Positions 17,704 through 27,958 are shown, counted from the stretch's first letter. The stretch is 64,000 nt of DNA from Actinokineospora alba (GCF_004362515.1 NZ_SNXU01000001.1:3720001-3784000); one strand, 5' to 3'. The notes: a model not told the origin generated them from the sequence alone. Made by a program: numbers and translations.

Positions 17704-18087
17704 TCAGACCCAGCTGTTGAGCATGCTGTTCGCGGCCATCTCCAGGTACTGCCAGAGCTGGTCGCGATGCTCGGGACGCAGCCCCGCCTCGTCCACGGCT
17801 ACCCGCATGCACCGCAGCCAAGCGTCCCGTTCGATCGGGCCGATGGTGAACGGCTGGTGGCGCATCCGCAGCCGCGGGTGTCCGCGCTGTTCGGAGTACG
17901 TGTGCGGGCCGCCCCAGTACTGCATGAGGAACAGCACCAGCCGCTCCTCCGCGGGGCCGAGATCCTTCTCCGGGTACAGCGGGAGCAGAACCTCGTCCTT
18001 GGCGACCTCGGCGTAGAACCGCCCGACGATTTTGCGGAAGGTCGCCTCGCCACCGACGGCGTCGAAGAAGTTCTCGGGTGTGGCCAC
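17704..18087 (-). CDS. glbO: Group II truncated haemoglobin O
   Basis: 127 residues, the usual trHbO length. Visible features include FYAEVAKDEVLLPLYP (B helix with Phe-Tyr at B9/B10), the YWGGPHTYSEQRGHPRLRMR stretch with the proximal His in RMRHQPF (F8), and DAWLRCM with the Trp at G8 characteristic of groups II and III. M. tuberculosis GlbO (Rv2470) binds O2 very tightly and has been linked to respiration and oxidative stress. It lies 24 bases after mscS and 78 before aglA on the same strand. It is cytosolic or peripherally membrane-associated. Confidence 0.95.
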   Translation of the reverse strand: MATPENFFDAVGGEATFRKIVGRFYAEVAKDEVLLPLYPEKDLGPAEERLVLFLMQYWGGPHTYSEQRGHPRLRMRHQPFTIGPIERDAWLRCMRVAVDEAGLRPEHRDQLWQYLEMAANSMLNSWV

Positions 18088-18111
18088 GGCTCCATCCTCG
18101 CTTACGGTCGG

Positions 18112-19074
18112 CTAGGCGGGGGACTGGGGGAACAGTCTGCCCAGCGGCGGCTGGATCCCGGCCTCCTCCACGGCGGCCATCGCGCGCGCGCGAAGCGCCC
18201 GCTGTACCGCGTACTGCCTGCCCGGGCGCACCTTCACGGTCATCCGGATGGTGATGCTCTCCGGGGTGACCTTCTCCACACCGAGGACTTCCGGTGGCTC
18301 GATGACGTCCTTGGAGAACGTCTCGTCGGCGGCCACCTCGGCCGCGACGCGGCTCAGGATGGTCGTGACCTGATCCACATCGGCGCTGTAGCCGACCGGC
18401 AGGTCGAGCACCGCGACCGCGAAGCCCTGGCTGGAGTTCCCGACCCGCAGGATCTCGCCGTTGCGCACGTACCAGACAGTGCCGTTGACGTCGCGCAGCG
18501 TGGTGACCCGCAGGCCGACCGCCTCGATCGTGCCGATGGCCTCACCGAGGTTGACGTTGTCGCCGACGCCGTACTGGTCCTCCAACATCATGAAGATGCC
18601 GGACAGGAAGTCCTTGACCAGGTGCTGGGCGCCGAAGCCGAGCGCGACACCGACGATGCCCGCCGAGGCGATGATCGGCGCCAGGTTCACGCCGAGCTCG
18701 CCGAGGATCAGGATGAACGCCAGGCCGTAGATCGCGAACGACAGGATCGAGTTCAGCACCGACCCGATCGTCTTGGCGCGTTGCGACCGGCGCTCGCTGA
18801 GCATCGTCAGCGCCTGGGGCGCGCGCTCGCGCAGCGGCCGCAGCAGCCTGGGCATCTTGCCGTTGCCCGAGGTCAGACGCTCGATGAGGCGCCTGGCGAT
18901 CAGCCGGATGACGAACGCGATGAGCAGGATCATCACGATCTTGATGGGCTTGGCGACCAGCCAGTTCGCGGAGGCCGCGAGCCACTGGTTGTGGGTCAGG
19001 TCGAAGACCTGCTTGCACCAGGCGTCGGTGTCGACGCACTTGGGCGGTTCTAGGGCGAAAGGGAGCGGATTCAT
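18112..19074 (-). CDS. Small-conductance mechanosensitive channel, MscS family
   Basis: 320 residues from ATG 19074 (MNPLPFALEPP). Membrane segments are visible near residues 40-65 (IKIVMILLIAFVIRLIA) and about 115-140, followed by the pore-lining TM3 IIASAGIVGVALGFGAQHLVKDFLSG (Ala/Gly ridge) and the beta-domain GDNVNLGEAIGTIEAVGLRVT. The C-terminal cytoplasmic domain ends near PLGRLFPQ. MscS channels open under membrane tension to release osmolytes. An in-frame extension upstream is rejected because of the leaderless promoter just before this ATG. It is first in a run with glbO and aglA. Confidence 0.9.
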   Translation of the reverse strand: MNPLPFALEPPKCVDTDAWCKQVFDLTHNQWLAASANWLVAKPIKIVMILLIAFVIRLIARRLIERLTSGNGKMPRLLRPLRERAPQALTMLSERRSQRAKTIGSVLNSILSFAIYGLAFILILGELGVNLAPIIASAGIVGVALGFGAQHLVKDFLSGIFMMLEDQYGVGDNVNLGEAIGTIEAVGLRVTTLRDVNGTVWYVRNGEILRVGNSSQGFAVAVLDLPVGYSADVDQVTTILSRVAAEVAADETFSKDVIEPPEVLGVEKVTPESITIRMTVKVRPGRQYAVQRALRARAMAAVEEAGIQPPLGRLFPQSPA

Positions 19075-19082
19075 CGGCGCCG

Positions 19083-19112
19083 ACGATAGCCACGATCGTG
19101 TGAGCCGTCGAA
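19083..19112 (-). promoter_or_regulatory. Leaderless promoter of the MscS gene
   Basis: On the minus strand, TTCGAC (19112-19107) and TATCGT (19088-19083) are separated by 18 bases, and the -10 box ends 8 bases before the ATG at 19074. The geometry predicts transcription starting at or next to the A of the ATG, and no ribosome binding site is present. Confidence 0.5.
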
Positions 19113-19232
19113 GGCGGTCCGGTCGATCGTTCATCGACTTTTCGGGTCGTGATGAGCGACACGTCACATAACACACGTGCGTTTCGGGGTCGTTCTGTGG
19201 TCGACTTAGGGGGCACCGGTGGAGGTGGTCGA

Positions 19233-19871
19233 GTGCACGACCGACAACCGACTCCTATCGGCGCGTCACTGCACGCGCCGCGGACAACGCTGTGCCCGTC
19301 CAATACGGGCCCCGCGCTGGCTCCCGCGCGCGCCCCCACAGCGTCGTTACCGTCGTGGGGCAGGCGCCGAGTCCTCCTGCTCAACACCACTTTCGAGCCG
19401 CTCACCGCGCTCCCGCTGCGGCGTGCGGTGGTCCTCGTGGTGTGTGGCAAGGCGGAGGTCGTGCACGGTGACCCGGCGGGTCTCGTGGTGCACTCGGCGA
19501 CGTCGAGCGTGATGGTTCCGTCGGTGATTCGGCTGAGCAACTACGTGCGCGTGCCCTACCGGGGGCGGGTGCCGCTCACCCGGGCCGGGCTGATGCACCG
19601 CGACCGCTACCGCTGCGCGTACTGCGGGGGTCGGGCGGAGACGATCGACCACGTGATCCCGCGGAGTCGGGGTGGCCCCCACACCTGGCAGAACTGCGTG
19701 GCCTCCTGCGCGAAGTGCAACCACAAGAAGGCGGACCGGCTCCTCAGCGAGCTTGGCTGGCGCCTGCGGGTGGTGCCCAACGCGCCGCGAGGGACGCACT
19801 GGCGGCTGTTGGCCGGGGTCACCGACGCCGACCCGCTGTGGCTGCCCTACCTGGGCGAGCCCGCCGCGTAA
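19233..19871 (+). CDS. HNH endonuclease
   Basis: 212 residues from GTG 19233, chosen because GGAGGTGG sits at 19221-19228; the frame is open further upstream to 19149. RRVLLLNTTFEPLTALPL opens the conserved part. The nuclease core is CAYCGG ... TIDHVIPRSRGG ... NCVASCAKCNHKKAD, with two CxxC zinc-binding pairs and the DH of the HNH motif. Similar proteins are single-copy across Actinobacteria (M. tuberculosis Rv2469c), usually away from phage genes, so a housekeeping DNA-processing role is more likely than restriction. The substrate is unknown. Confidence 0.88.
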   Translation: MHDRQPTPIGASLHAPRTTLCPSNTGPALAPARAPTASLPSWGRRRVLLLNTTFEPLTALPLRRAVVLVVCGKAEVVHGDPAGLVVHSATSSVMVPSVIRLSNYVRVPYRGRVPLTRAGLMHRDRYRCAYCGGRAETIDHVIPRSRGGPHTWQNCVASCAKCNHKKADRLLSELGWRLRVVPNAPRGTHWRLLAGVTDADPLWLPYLGEPAA

Positions 19872-19900
19872 GACTGCCGCGTAAGACTTGGGAAGACCGA

Positions 19901-20557
19901 TCAGGCGCAGGTGACGCGGGTGCCACCGGTGACGCGAGTCCCGGAGGTGACCCGGGTCCCGCGCGTGACGCGGGTGCCGCGCTCCTGAAGCGTCACGCGG
20001 GTGCCCCTGGTGACGCGGGTTCCGCGGTGCTCGGCGGTGACGCGCGTTCCGCGGGTGACTCGCGTGCCGCGCTCCTGGCTGGTGACGCGGGTTCCGCGCG
20101 TGACGCGGGTGCCGCGGTGCTCAGCGGTGACGCGGGTTCCTCGGGTGACGCGGGTGCCGCGGTCCTCGGCGGTGACGCGAGTTCCTCGGGTCACACGGGT
20201 GCCGCGCTCCTGAGCCGTCACACGGGTTCCGCGGGTGACTCGCGTTCCGCGGTCCTCGGCCGTGACACGGGTTCCACGGGTCACGCGGGTGCCTCGGTCC
20301 TCGGCGGTGACGCGCGTTCCCCGGGTGACTCGGGTGCCCCTGGTGACTCGGGTACCGCAGGTGACCCTGGTGCCCTGCTGCTCGGCCGTGACCCGGGTGC
20401 CGCGGGTGACCCGCGTGCCCCGTTCCTCGCTCGTCACCCGAGTGCCTCGCGTGACCCTCGTGCCCCTGGTCACCCGCGTTCCGGAGATCATCTCGTGCAC
20501 AGGCTCATCCATTAGGGTGACCATGGTTGCGTGGACGAACGAAGAATTTGTGTACAT
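19901..20557 (-). CDS. Orphan repeat protein with 27 GTRVT pentapeptides
   Basis: 218 residues from ATG 20557, with a canonical GGGAGG ribosome binding site 7 bases upstream on the minus strand. The first 25 residues (MYTNSSFVHATMVTLMDEPV, then HEMIS) are non-repetitive. The rest is GTRVT repeated 27 times, mostly as (RGTRVT)2 followed by an acidic tripeptide (SEE, AEQ, AED, AQE, AEH, SQE or LQE), giving a 15-residue / 45-base period. It ends GGTRVTCA. Variation between copies falls almost only on third codon positions of this frame. Each unit carries four Arg and about two acidic residues, so the protein is strongly basic. Cys occurs only in repeat 7 and at the penultimate residue. It has no signal peptide or membrane helix, and I know of no homologous family. 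It interrupts a block otherwise syntenic with M. tuberculosis Rv2469c-Rv2468c. Confidence 0.85.
   Translation of the reverse strand: MYTNSSFVHATMVTLMDEPVHEMISGTRVTRGTRVTRGTRVTSEERGTRVTRGTRVTAEQQGTRVTCGTRVTRGTRVTRGTRVTAEDRGTRVTRGTRVTAEDRGTRVTRGTRVTAQERGTRVTRGTRVTAEDRGTRVTRGTRVTAEHRGTRVTRGTRVTSQERGTRVTRGTRVTAEHRGTRVTRGTRVTLQERGTRVTRGTRVTSGTRVTGGTRVTCA
19914..20483 (-). repeat. 45-bp tandem repeat array within the GTRVT gene
   Basis: The DNA is a chain of 15- and 18-base modules (plus strand GTGACGCGGGTGCCG and variants) grouped into 45-base units, with 27 modules in all. Modules differ at V, T, R and G third positions (for example GTGACGC, GTCACGC, GTGACTC, GTGACCC). It is therefore an old or selected array rather than a fresh slippage product. 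Confidence 0.95.
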
Positions 20558-20842
20558 GGAGTGTCCTCCCGGAGGCGGTCGCACTACAGAACGATGGTCA
20601 ATCGACTGCGCAAGAGCCGTATAGGTGAAAGCTATGACCCTGCTGCGTAACCGACAAGACGTCAACCCGCTGGAAGCCGTCACATATCCCCAGTTGGGGC
20701 TGTTCGCTCGACTTCAATAGGCTCAACGAGCTAAGTGTTAGGACGTCACTCGGGGGATTGGCGTTACCAGGAGAGCACCAACCGCTCACACGGAGCAACA
20801 TTCGCTATAGCGGACGCTCGATTGTGGGACACCTGACCGGGT
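20558..20842. promoter_or_regulatory. Divergent intergenic region between the GTRVT gene and ctaJ
   Basis: This 285-base stretch is visibly less GC-rich than its neighbours. It contains the ribosome binding site of the minus-strand repeat gene, an interrupted palindrome CCCCA-GT-TGGGG (20688-20699) and a perfect 10-bp palindrome CGCTATAGCG (20813-20822) 20 bases before the ctaJ ATG. Promoters for both genes must lie here, but I cannot assign -35/-10 pairs with confidence. Confidence 0.4.
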
Positions 20843-21148
20843 ATGGGAGTGGGCGGCGAGGTCACCCAGTCGTCGGATACCGTATCGCCCGTGACGCTTG
20901 TCGAGACACTTCTCGTCTTCGCGGGGATTCCGCTGGTCATCTACGGCGTGATCGCCCTGATGACGCTGCGCGAAAACTTCGCCAAGACGCCTCGTTACCG
21001 CCCCGGCCAGGAGTGGGAGCACCCCCCGGTCTGGTGGACGGCCAACCCGGCGGGCCTGGACGCGGGCCACGCTTCCGCGGCCCCCGCCCACGATGACGAC
21101 ACCGCGCTCCGGCGCACGGCCAAGGGAGGTGCCCGTGGCAGCTGGTGA
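20843..21148 (+). CDS. ctaJ: Probable aa3-type cytochrome oxidase subunit CtaJ
   Basis: 101 residues. One membrane helix is visible (LVETLLVFAGIPLVIYGVIALMTL, about residues 17-40), followed by a hydrophilic tail with RYRPGQEWEHPPVWWTANP. A short single-pass protein with this order, placed directly before a DUF5130 gene and near pepN, matches the accessory CtaJ subunit described in the mycobacterial III2-IV2 respiratory supercomplex. The assignment rests on architecture and synteny rather than a catalytic motif. The start codon is uncertain within a few codons because no strong ribosome binding site is visible. It overlaps the next gene by 14 bases. Confidence 0.65.
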   Translation: MGVGGEVTQSSDTVSPVTLVETLLVFAGIPLVIYGVIALMTLRENFAKTPRYRPGQEWEHPPVWWTANPAGLDAGHASAAPAHDDDTALRRTAKGGARGSW

Positions 21149-21662
21149 GCTCGTCCGCCAGGACAACACTCAGCAAGACGGCACTCAGCTCGTCGAGGAC
21201 GGCACTCACCTCGTCGAGGACGTCGAGCACGGCTACGGCGTCGTGGTCACCGGCAGCGGCCGGTTGTCCGTCGCCCGGGCCAAGGAGCCCGTCGCCCCCG
21301 GCCTGCCCTTCACCCCGGTCCAGCTGACCCGCCTCGACGAGGCGCTGACGCTGTCGGCGCGCGCCACGGGCCTCGGCTTCAGCGTCTACCTAGGTGACCT
21401 GGGTGACGACCCCCGCGCCCGCGCGGAGGAGCTGCACACCCGAATCGGCCACGCGTCGACCGAGTCGGTCCTGATCGCCGCGTCGCCCGGTCAGCGCAAG
21501 GTCGAGATCGTCACCGGTGAGGAAGCCTCCCGGCGCGTCTCCGACCGCGGCTGCAACCTCGCGGTGATGAGCATGGTCGCGTCGTTCAAGGAGGGCGACC
21601 TCATCGGCGGCCTCATCAGCGCCCTGCGCATGCTGAGCGACCAGGCGGGCCGCAAGCACTGA
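21135..21662 (+). CDS. DUF5130 family protein, Rv2468c-like
   Basis: 175 residues from GTG 21135, which follows AGGGAGG (21123-21129); an upstream in-frame ATG (21093) lies inside ctaJ without its own site. The core resembles TPM-type domains: LTRLDEALTLSARATGLGFSVYLGDLGDDPRARAEELH ... ESVLIAASPGQRKVEIVTG. No membrane segment or signal peptide is present. Function is unknown. Conserved coupling to ctaJ suggests a role linked to the cytochrome oxidase, which is an inference from neighbourhood only. Confidence 0.82.
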   Translation: MAAGELVRQDNTQQDGTQLVEDGTHLVEDVEHGYGVVVTGSGRLSVARAKEPVAPGLPFTPVQLTRLDEALTLSARATGLGFSVYLGDLGDDPRARAEELHTRIGHASTESVLIAASPGQRKVEIVTGEEASRRVSDRGCNLAVMSMVASFKEGDLIGGLISALRMLSDQAGRKH

Positions 21663-21675
21663 GCCAACAGCGAAG

Positions 21676-21707
21676 AAGGCCCGGACCACGGTGGTGGTCC
21701 GGGCCTT
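21676..21707. terminator. Bidirectional terminator between DUF5130 and lipoprotein genes
   Basis: A perfect 14-bp stem (21676-21689 with 21694-21707) has loop GGTG. It is followed by TTCT on the plus side and a short A/G run on the other. It sits exactly between convergent stops (21662 plus, 21710 minus) and serves both genes. Confidence 0.88.
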
Positions 21708-21709
21708 TC

Positions 21710-22633
21710 TCATCTCGACGGCAGCTTCGGCCACAGCAGCCCGGCGACGGCCTTCGCCGACGCGCACGCGTCTCCGGGCGCAACGACCTCGACTCGCGCC
21801 TGCTCATGACCGTTGGGGAGCACCGCTCGGCCCAGCGACACGTGCTCGGTAAGGACGAAACACTTGCCGTCACGGGACTGGGTCAGCGAGATCCGGCCTG
21901 CGATAGTCGACCGGATCGGGTTGTCCGGCCGCACGACAACGGATTTGTCCGCGGTGAACGAGACCGTGAGCCGCGGCCCGTCGGTCCCGCCGACCCGGCA
22001 GTCGTGGCGGGCAGTTCCGGAACGCGGTGCGCCCGTCACGGGCACCGCGGCGATCATGTCCGGAGTGATCAACGTGCACGGATCGATCGCGCGCAGCGAG
22101 CCGTGCTCCTGGTGCGCCCGCCCGACCGGCTTCCCTTGGCTGATCCGCGCGGCGATCATTCGGGCTGTCGCGGTCGCCACCACGCAGGCCTTGCCCTCGC
22201 GCGCCTTCGTGAACGACACGGCGACCTGAATGGCTTCGCCGCCGACGAACCTCAGCACGACGCCGCATTTGTCGTCGCCCGCGAGATAAGTCGCCAGGTC
22301 GAGTCGCTTGGGCAACTGAATGGGCTTCCACTCGGTGAGCTGCTCCGGGGTGACCATGGTCAGGTGGCCGATCTCGATCAGACCATCCTCGTCTAGCGTG
22401 AATGTGCAGTTATCCAAGGCGTTCGGCGTGGTCTTGACCGGCGTCCCCAACGGCAGCAGGTCTGGCGCCGACACCAGATCGCAGGCGTCGAAGGTCGCGA
22501 GGTCCCCGAGCGCCTGGGTCGCGGTGATGGGCTCGGACATCGCTGGGTCCGGCACGGGCGAGCCCGCCTCGTGGACTGTGCAGCCCGTCAGGACCAAGGC
22601 GGCGGCCAGCGCTCGGACAGCGTTGGTGAGCAT
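21710..22633 (-). CDS. Two-domain exported lipoprotein, DUF3558-like
   Basis: 307 residues from ATG 22633. A signal peptide ends in the lipobox L-T-G-C (Cys about 18). The mature protein contains two related halves, one beginning FDACDLVSAPDLLPLG and the other IDPCTLITPDMIAAVP. Each has the Cys-Thr/Asp-Leu opening and a later paired Cys (KCGVVLRF, DCRVGG), suggesting an internal duplication of a DUF3558-like domain. It is likely anchored to the outer face of the plasma membrane. No enzymatic motif is seen. It is downstream of and co-oriented with the TSUP exporter gene. Confidence 0.75.
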   Translation of the reverse strand: MLTNAVRALAAALVLTGCTVHEAGSPVPDPAMSEPITATQALGDLATFDACDLVSAPDLLPLGTPVKTTPNALDNCTFTLDEDGLIEIGHLTMVTPEQLTEWKPIQLPKRLDLATYLAGDDKCGVVLRFVGGEAIQVAVSFTKAREGKACVVATATARMIAARISQGKPVGRAHQEHGSLRAIDPCTLITPDMIAAVPVTGAPRSGTARHDCRVGGTDGPRLTVSFTADKSVVVRPDNPIRSTIAGRISLTQSRDGKCFVLTEHVSLGRAVLPNGHEQARVEVVAPGDACASAKAVAGLLWPKLPSR

Positions 22634-22686
22634 GCATCCCCCAGGATGTGGCGGCCGGGGCCGCGTGATGCCGGTCAGTCTCGCAT

Positions 22687-23519
22687 TCACCGCTCGGCGG
22701 TGACCGACCTGTGCCGGGCGAGCTTCACCGCCGAGACCGACAAGATCACCGCGAGGGTGGGGATCAGCACCGCGTCCGGCACCACCCCGACCAGCAGCCC
22801 GCCGAGTGCCGCGCCGGTGATCGAGCCGATGACCATCACCACGACGAAGCGGAGGTTCTCGCGCAGCACCACGAAGCTTTGGTCGCGGCTGTAGCGGGCG
22901 AAGGCGACCAGCATCGTCGGTAGCGACACCAGCAGGGACAGGCTGCCCGCGACCTTGATGTCGACGCCGTACAGCAGCACGATTGTCGGGATCAGCAGTT
23001 CGCCGCCCGCCACGCCCATGATCGCGGCCACGACGCCGATGCCGAATCCGGCCGCCACGCCCGCGACCGTGCGGACCCCCGTCGGCAGGGTGAGTGCCGC
23101 GAGGTCTCCGTGGGTCGCCAGGAGTGCCGCGGCCATCAACACCAGAAGCACGGCGAGGACCCGGTAAAGGGCACCTGTCCGCATCCGCACCGCCCACGCC
23201 GCGCCCGCCCACGCGCCGAGGAGGCTGCCCGCCAACAGGTTCACCGCGACCTGCCAGTGCCCGGCCAACTCGGCAGCAGGCACGGCGGCCAGCCGGGCGG
23301 GCAGCGCGGTGAGGACGACCACCAGGCTCATGGCCTTGTTGAGGATCACCGCGGACAATGCGGCGAAGCCGAACAGCCCGATCAGCAGCGGCAGCCGGAA
23401 CTCCGCGCCGCCCAGCCCGATCATGCCGCCCAGCACTCCTACGGCGGCTCCGCTGAGGAACACCAAGGACGCGGACGGCCACCGAGAAAGCTCTCGGTGG
23501 CCGCCGCTCAAACCCGTCA

Positions 23520-23520
<1 letters not shown>
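22687..23520 (-). CDS. TSUP family membrane exporter (TauE/SafE)
   Basis: 277 residues if started at GTG 23520, which shares its G with the TAG stop of pepN (TAGTG), a typical coupled arrangement. Eight or so hydrophobic segments are arranged as two repeats, each opening with a glycine-rich turn: GVLGGMIGLGGAEFRLPLL and GVVAAIMGVAGGELLIPTI. This is the TSUP/TauE signature of exporters for sulfite, sulfoacetate and similar organosulfur anions. A hairpin (23477-23502) overlaps the first codons, so an internal start near 23450 (VFLSGAAVGV) is also possible. The substrate is not determined. Confidence 0.82.
23477..23502 (-). terminator. Hairpin at the pepN / TSUP junction
   Basis: GGCCACCGAGA (23477-23487) and its exact complement (23492-23502) form an 11-bp stem with a 4-base loop, starting 18 bases beyond the pepN stop. 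If the TSUP gene starts at 23520 the hairpin is inside its coding sequence and would act as an attenuator or translational brake. If it starts later, it is simply the pepN terminator. Confidence 0.5.
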
Positions 23521-26072
<2,552 letters not shown>

Positions 26073-26171
26073 TAAACACCTCGGTCGACTCGTTGGCGGG
26101 AACTGCGGAACTCGGCACTGACAATCGCATCCAATCACGCGGGACCGCGTCAAGGTGGCGAGGAGTGCACG

Positions 26172-26197
26172 GGAAGCTTTCCGGGTAGTGCTGGGTT
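26172..26197 (+). promoter_or_regulatory. SigR/SigH-type promoter of the nitroreductase gene
   Basis: GGAAG (26172-26176), an 18-base spacer and GTT (26195-26197) match the SigR/SigH consensus GGAAT/GGAAC-N18/19-GTT with one -35 mismatch. M. tuberculosis Rv2466c is a known SigH target, which makes the match meaningful. An identical GGAAG-N18-GTT occurs before clpP1. Confidence 0.55.
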
Positions 26198-26259
26198 GGA
26201 GCCGACGGGGGCACCGTCCTCCGCCGAACAGGCGCTGACATCCGATGGGGAGATCCCAC

Positions 26260-26865
26260 ATGAGTTCGACGAAGGTCGACTTCTACTTCGATCCCGCCTG
26301 CCCGTTCGCCTGGATCACCTCGCGGTGGATCCTTGAGGTCGAGCGGCAGCGGCACCTAGAGCTGGACTTCCGAGTGATGAGTCTCTCGGTCCTCAACGAG
26401 GGCCGCGAGCTCGAGGACTGGTATCAGGAGCTGATGGACAAGGCGTGGGGGCCTGTGCGCGTGCTCATCGCCGCCGCGCGGGCCCACGGGGACGGCGTCC
26501 TGCGCGATCTCTACACCGCGATGGGCACCCGCATCCACAACGAGGGCGAGTCGGACTATGACCTCGTCGTCGAGGAGGCGCTCGCCGAGGTCGGTCTGCC
26601 CGCCGAACTCGCCGCCGCGGCCACGAGCACCGACTACGACGAGGCGCTGCGGGCCAGCCACCACCAGGGCATGGACCCGGTCGGCGATGAGGTCGGCACC
26701 CCGACGATCCACATCGATGGCGTCGCGTTCTTCGGCCCGGTCCTCACCTCGATCCCGCGCGGACAGGACGCCCTCGACGTGTTCGACGGCGCCCGGCTGC
26801 TCGCCGGCTACCCGGACTTCTTCGAGCTCAAGCGCACCCGCACGGGCAAGCTGAACTTCGATTAA
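26260..26865 (+). CDS. Mycothiol-dependent nitroreductase, Rv2466c/DsbA-like
   Basis: 201 residues from ATG 26260 (GGGGAG at 26247-26252). It is a thioredoxin-fold protein with a helical insertion, of the Rv2466c (mycoredoxin-2) family: VDFYFDPACPFAWITSRW ... MSLSVLNEG ... AWGPVRV ... VGTPTIHIDGVAFFGPVL (cis-Pro in GTPTI) ... FFELKRTRT. Rv2466c reduces nitro compounds and disulfides using mycothiol. Here the active site is CPFA rather than CPWC: the first Cys is kept and the second is Ala, implying a monothiol, mycothiol-adduct mechanism. Cytosolic; placed between pepN and rpiB as in mycobacteria. Confidence 0.9.
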   Translation: MSSTKVDFYFDPACPFAWITSRWILEVERQRHLELDFRVMSLSVLNEGRELEDWYQELMDKAWGPVRVLIAAARAHGDGVLRDLYTAMGTRIHNEGESDYDLVVEEALAEVGLPAELAAAATSTDYDEALRASHHQGMDPVGDEVGTPTIHIDGVAFFGPVLTSIPRGQDALDVFDGARLLAGYPDFFELKRTRTGKLNFD

Positions 26866-26923
26866 GTCGCTGCCGTCGACCGGCTCCGGCCACTAGCTTC
26901 ACGGTGATGCGAAAGGATCAACC

Positions 26924-27937
26924 GTGAAGCGAGTGGCCGGATCTTTGTTCGGGTTGGCGTACGGGGACGCGCTCGGCAAGCCGACGGAGTTCATGACCGT
27001 CGAGGAGATAGACCGCGTATACGGCCCCAACGGTCCACGCGACCTGGTGGGCGACCCGGCGCTCGTCACCGACGACACCCAGATGGCGCTCGCCGTCGCC
27101 TGGGCGCTGCACGGTGTGGACCACCTCGCGGCCGAGGTGCTTGAGCCGCGGATTCGGGAGCGGTTCATCGCGTGGTCGATCAGCCCGGAGAACAACCGCG
27201 CGCCGGGGATGACCTGCCTGCGTGCGGTCGCCGGGCTCGCCGAGGACCGGCCGTGGACCGAGGCGACGATGACGGGGTCCAAGGGTTGCGGCGCGAACAT
27301 GCGCGTCACTCCGGTCGGCCTGCTGCCCGGCCTCGACCTGGACACCCTGGCCGCGGTCTCGCAGCTGCAGGCGGCGATGACCCACGGCCACCCGACCGCG
27401 CTCGCCGCGTCGGAACTCACCGCTTACGCGACCCGGCTCCTTGTCGACGGTGAGTCGCCCGCCGAACTTGTGGCGCTGCTGCGCGAGCGCTGCGTCAGCC
27501 GGCGCTCGGTCTACCGCGCTGACTGGCTCGGCACGCTCTGGCAGCAGCCGGGCGCGACCGACGAGCGCGACTACATCGCCCGCGGCTGGGACGAGTGCGC
27601 CGCCGTCCTCGACCGGCTGGCCGCCGCGCTGGCGGTACCCGACGACGGCGGCGACGCGTGCCTGGCCACCGGCGCGGGCTGGATCGCGGAGGAAGCGCTG
27701 GTCACCGCCCTGTACTGCTTCCTGCGGCACGTGGACGACCCGGTCGAGGCCATCGTCCGGGGTGCCCGCACCTCCGGTGACTCCGACTCCATCGCCGCGC
27801 TGGCGGGCGCCTTCGCGGGCGCGGCGCACGGCATGGACGCGTGGCCCGCGCACTGGGCCGACCGGATCGAGTACGGAGATCAGCTGTCCGAGTTGTCACA
27901 GCACTGGGCGGATGCGGATATGGAACAGTTGCGTTAA
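26924..27937 (+). CDS. ADP-ribosylglycohydrolase (DraG-like)
   Basis: 337 residues from GTG 26924, with AAAGGA about 7 bases upstream. The family is all-helical with a binuclear Mg site. Here the metal ligands appear as TDDTQMA (about residues 48-54) and GDSDSIAALAGAF near the C-terminus, and the N-terminal GSLFGLAYGDALGKPTE matches the family opening. Such enzymes remove ADP-ribose from proteins or nucleic acids. The target is unknown. No partner ADP-ribosyltransferase is visible in the window. It lies 21 bases before the aldehyde dehydrogenase on the same strand. Confidence 0.9.
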   Translation: MKRVAGSLFGLAYGDALGKPTEFMTVEEIDRVYGPNGPRDLVGDPALVTDDTQMALAVAWALHGVDHLAAEVLEPRIRERFIAWSISPENNRAPGMTCLRAVAGLAEDRPWTEATMTGSKGCGANMRVTPVGLLPGLDLDTLAAVSQLQAAMTHGHPTALAASELTAYATRLLVDGESPAELVALLRERCVSRRSVYRADWLGTLWQQPGATDERDYIARGWDECAAVLDRLAAALAVPDDGGDACLATGAGWIAEEALVTALYCFLRHVDDPVEAIVRGARTSGDSDSIAALAGAFAGAAHGMDAWPAHWADRIEYGDQLSELSQHWADADMEQLR

Positions 27938-27958
27938 TCGCCACCGCTTGGAGGACAC

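Noticed and set aside
16252..19053. 933-codon plus-strand frame opposite aglA, glbO and mscS
   Set aside because: It spans three recognisable minus-strand genes and has no recognisable domain.
20001..20498. Plus-strand VTRVPR repeat frames
   Set aside because: The third codon positions of this frame coincide with those of the minus-strand GTRVT frame, so synonymy does not separate them. However, this frame is broken by stops and has no start signal, whereas the minus frame is continuous.
19715..20515. Plus-strand collagen-like frame (GDAGSAGDSG-type triplets) across the repeat array
   Set aside because: It starts inside the HNH gene without a ribosome binding site and is the antisense shadow of the GTRVT gene. 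Only the minus strand has a proper start, leader and ribosome binding site.
19901..20515. CRISPR array
   Set aside because: The 15/45-base modules have no unique spacers, form an open reading frame, and no cas genes are present.
19901..20557. Confident assignment of the GTRVT protein as a graspetide or other RiPP precursor
   Set aside because: No ATP-grasp, LanM, radical-SAM or peptidase-transporter gene accompanies it, so this is kept only as a hypothesis.
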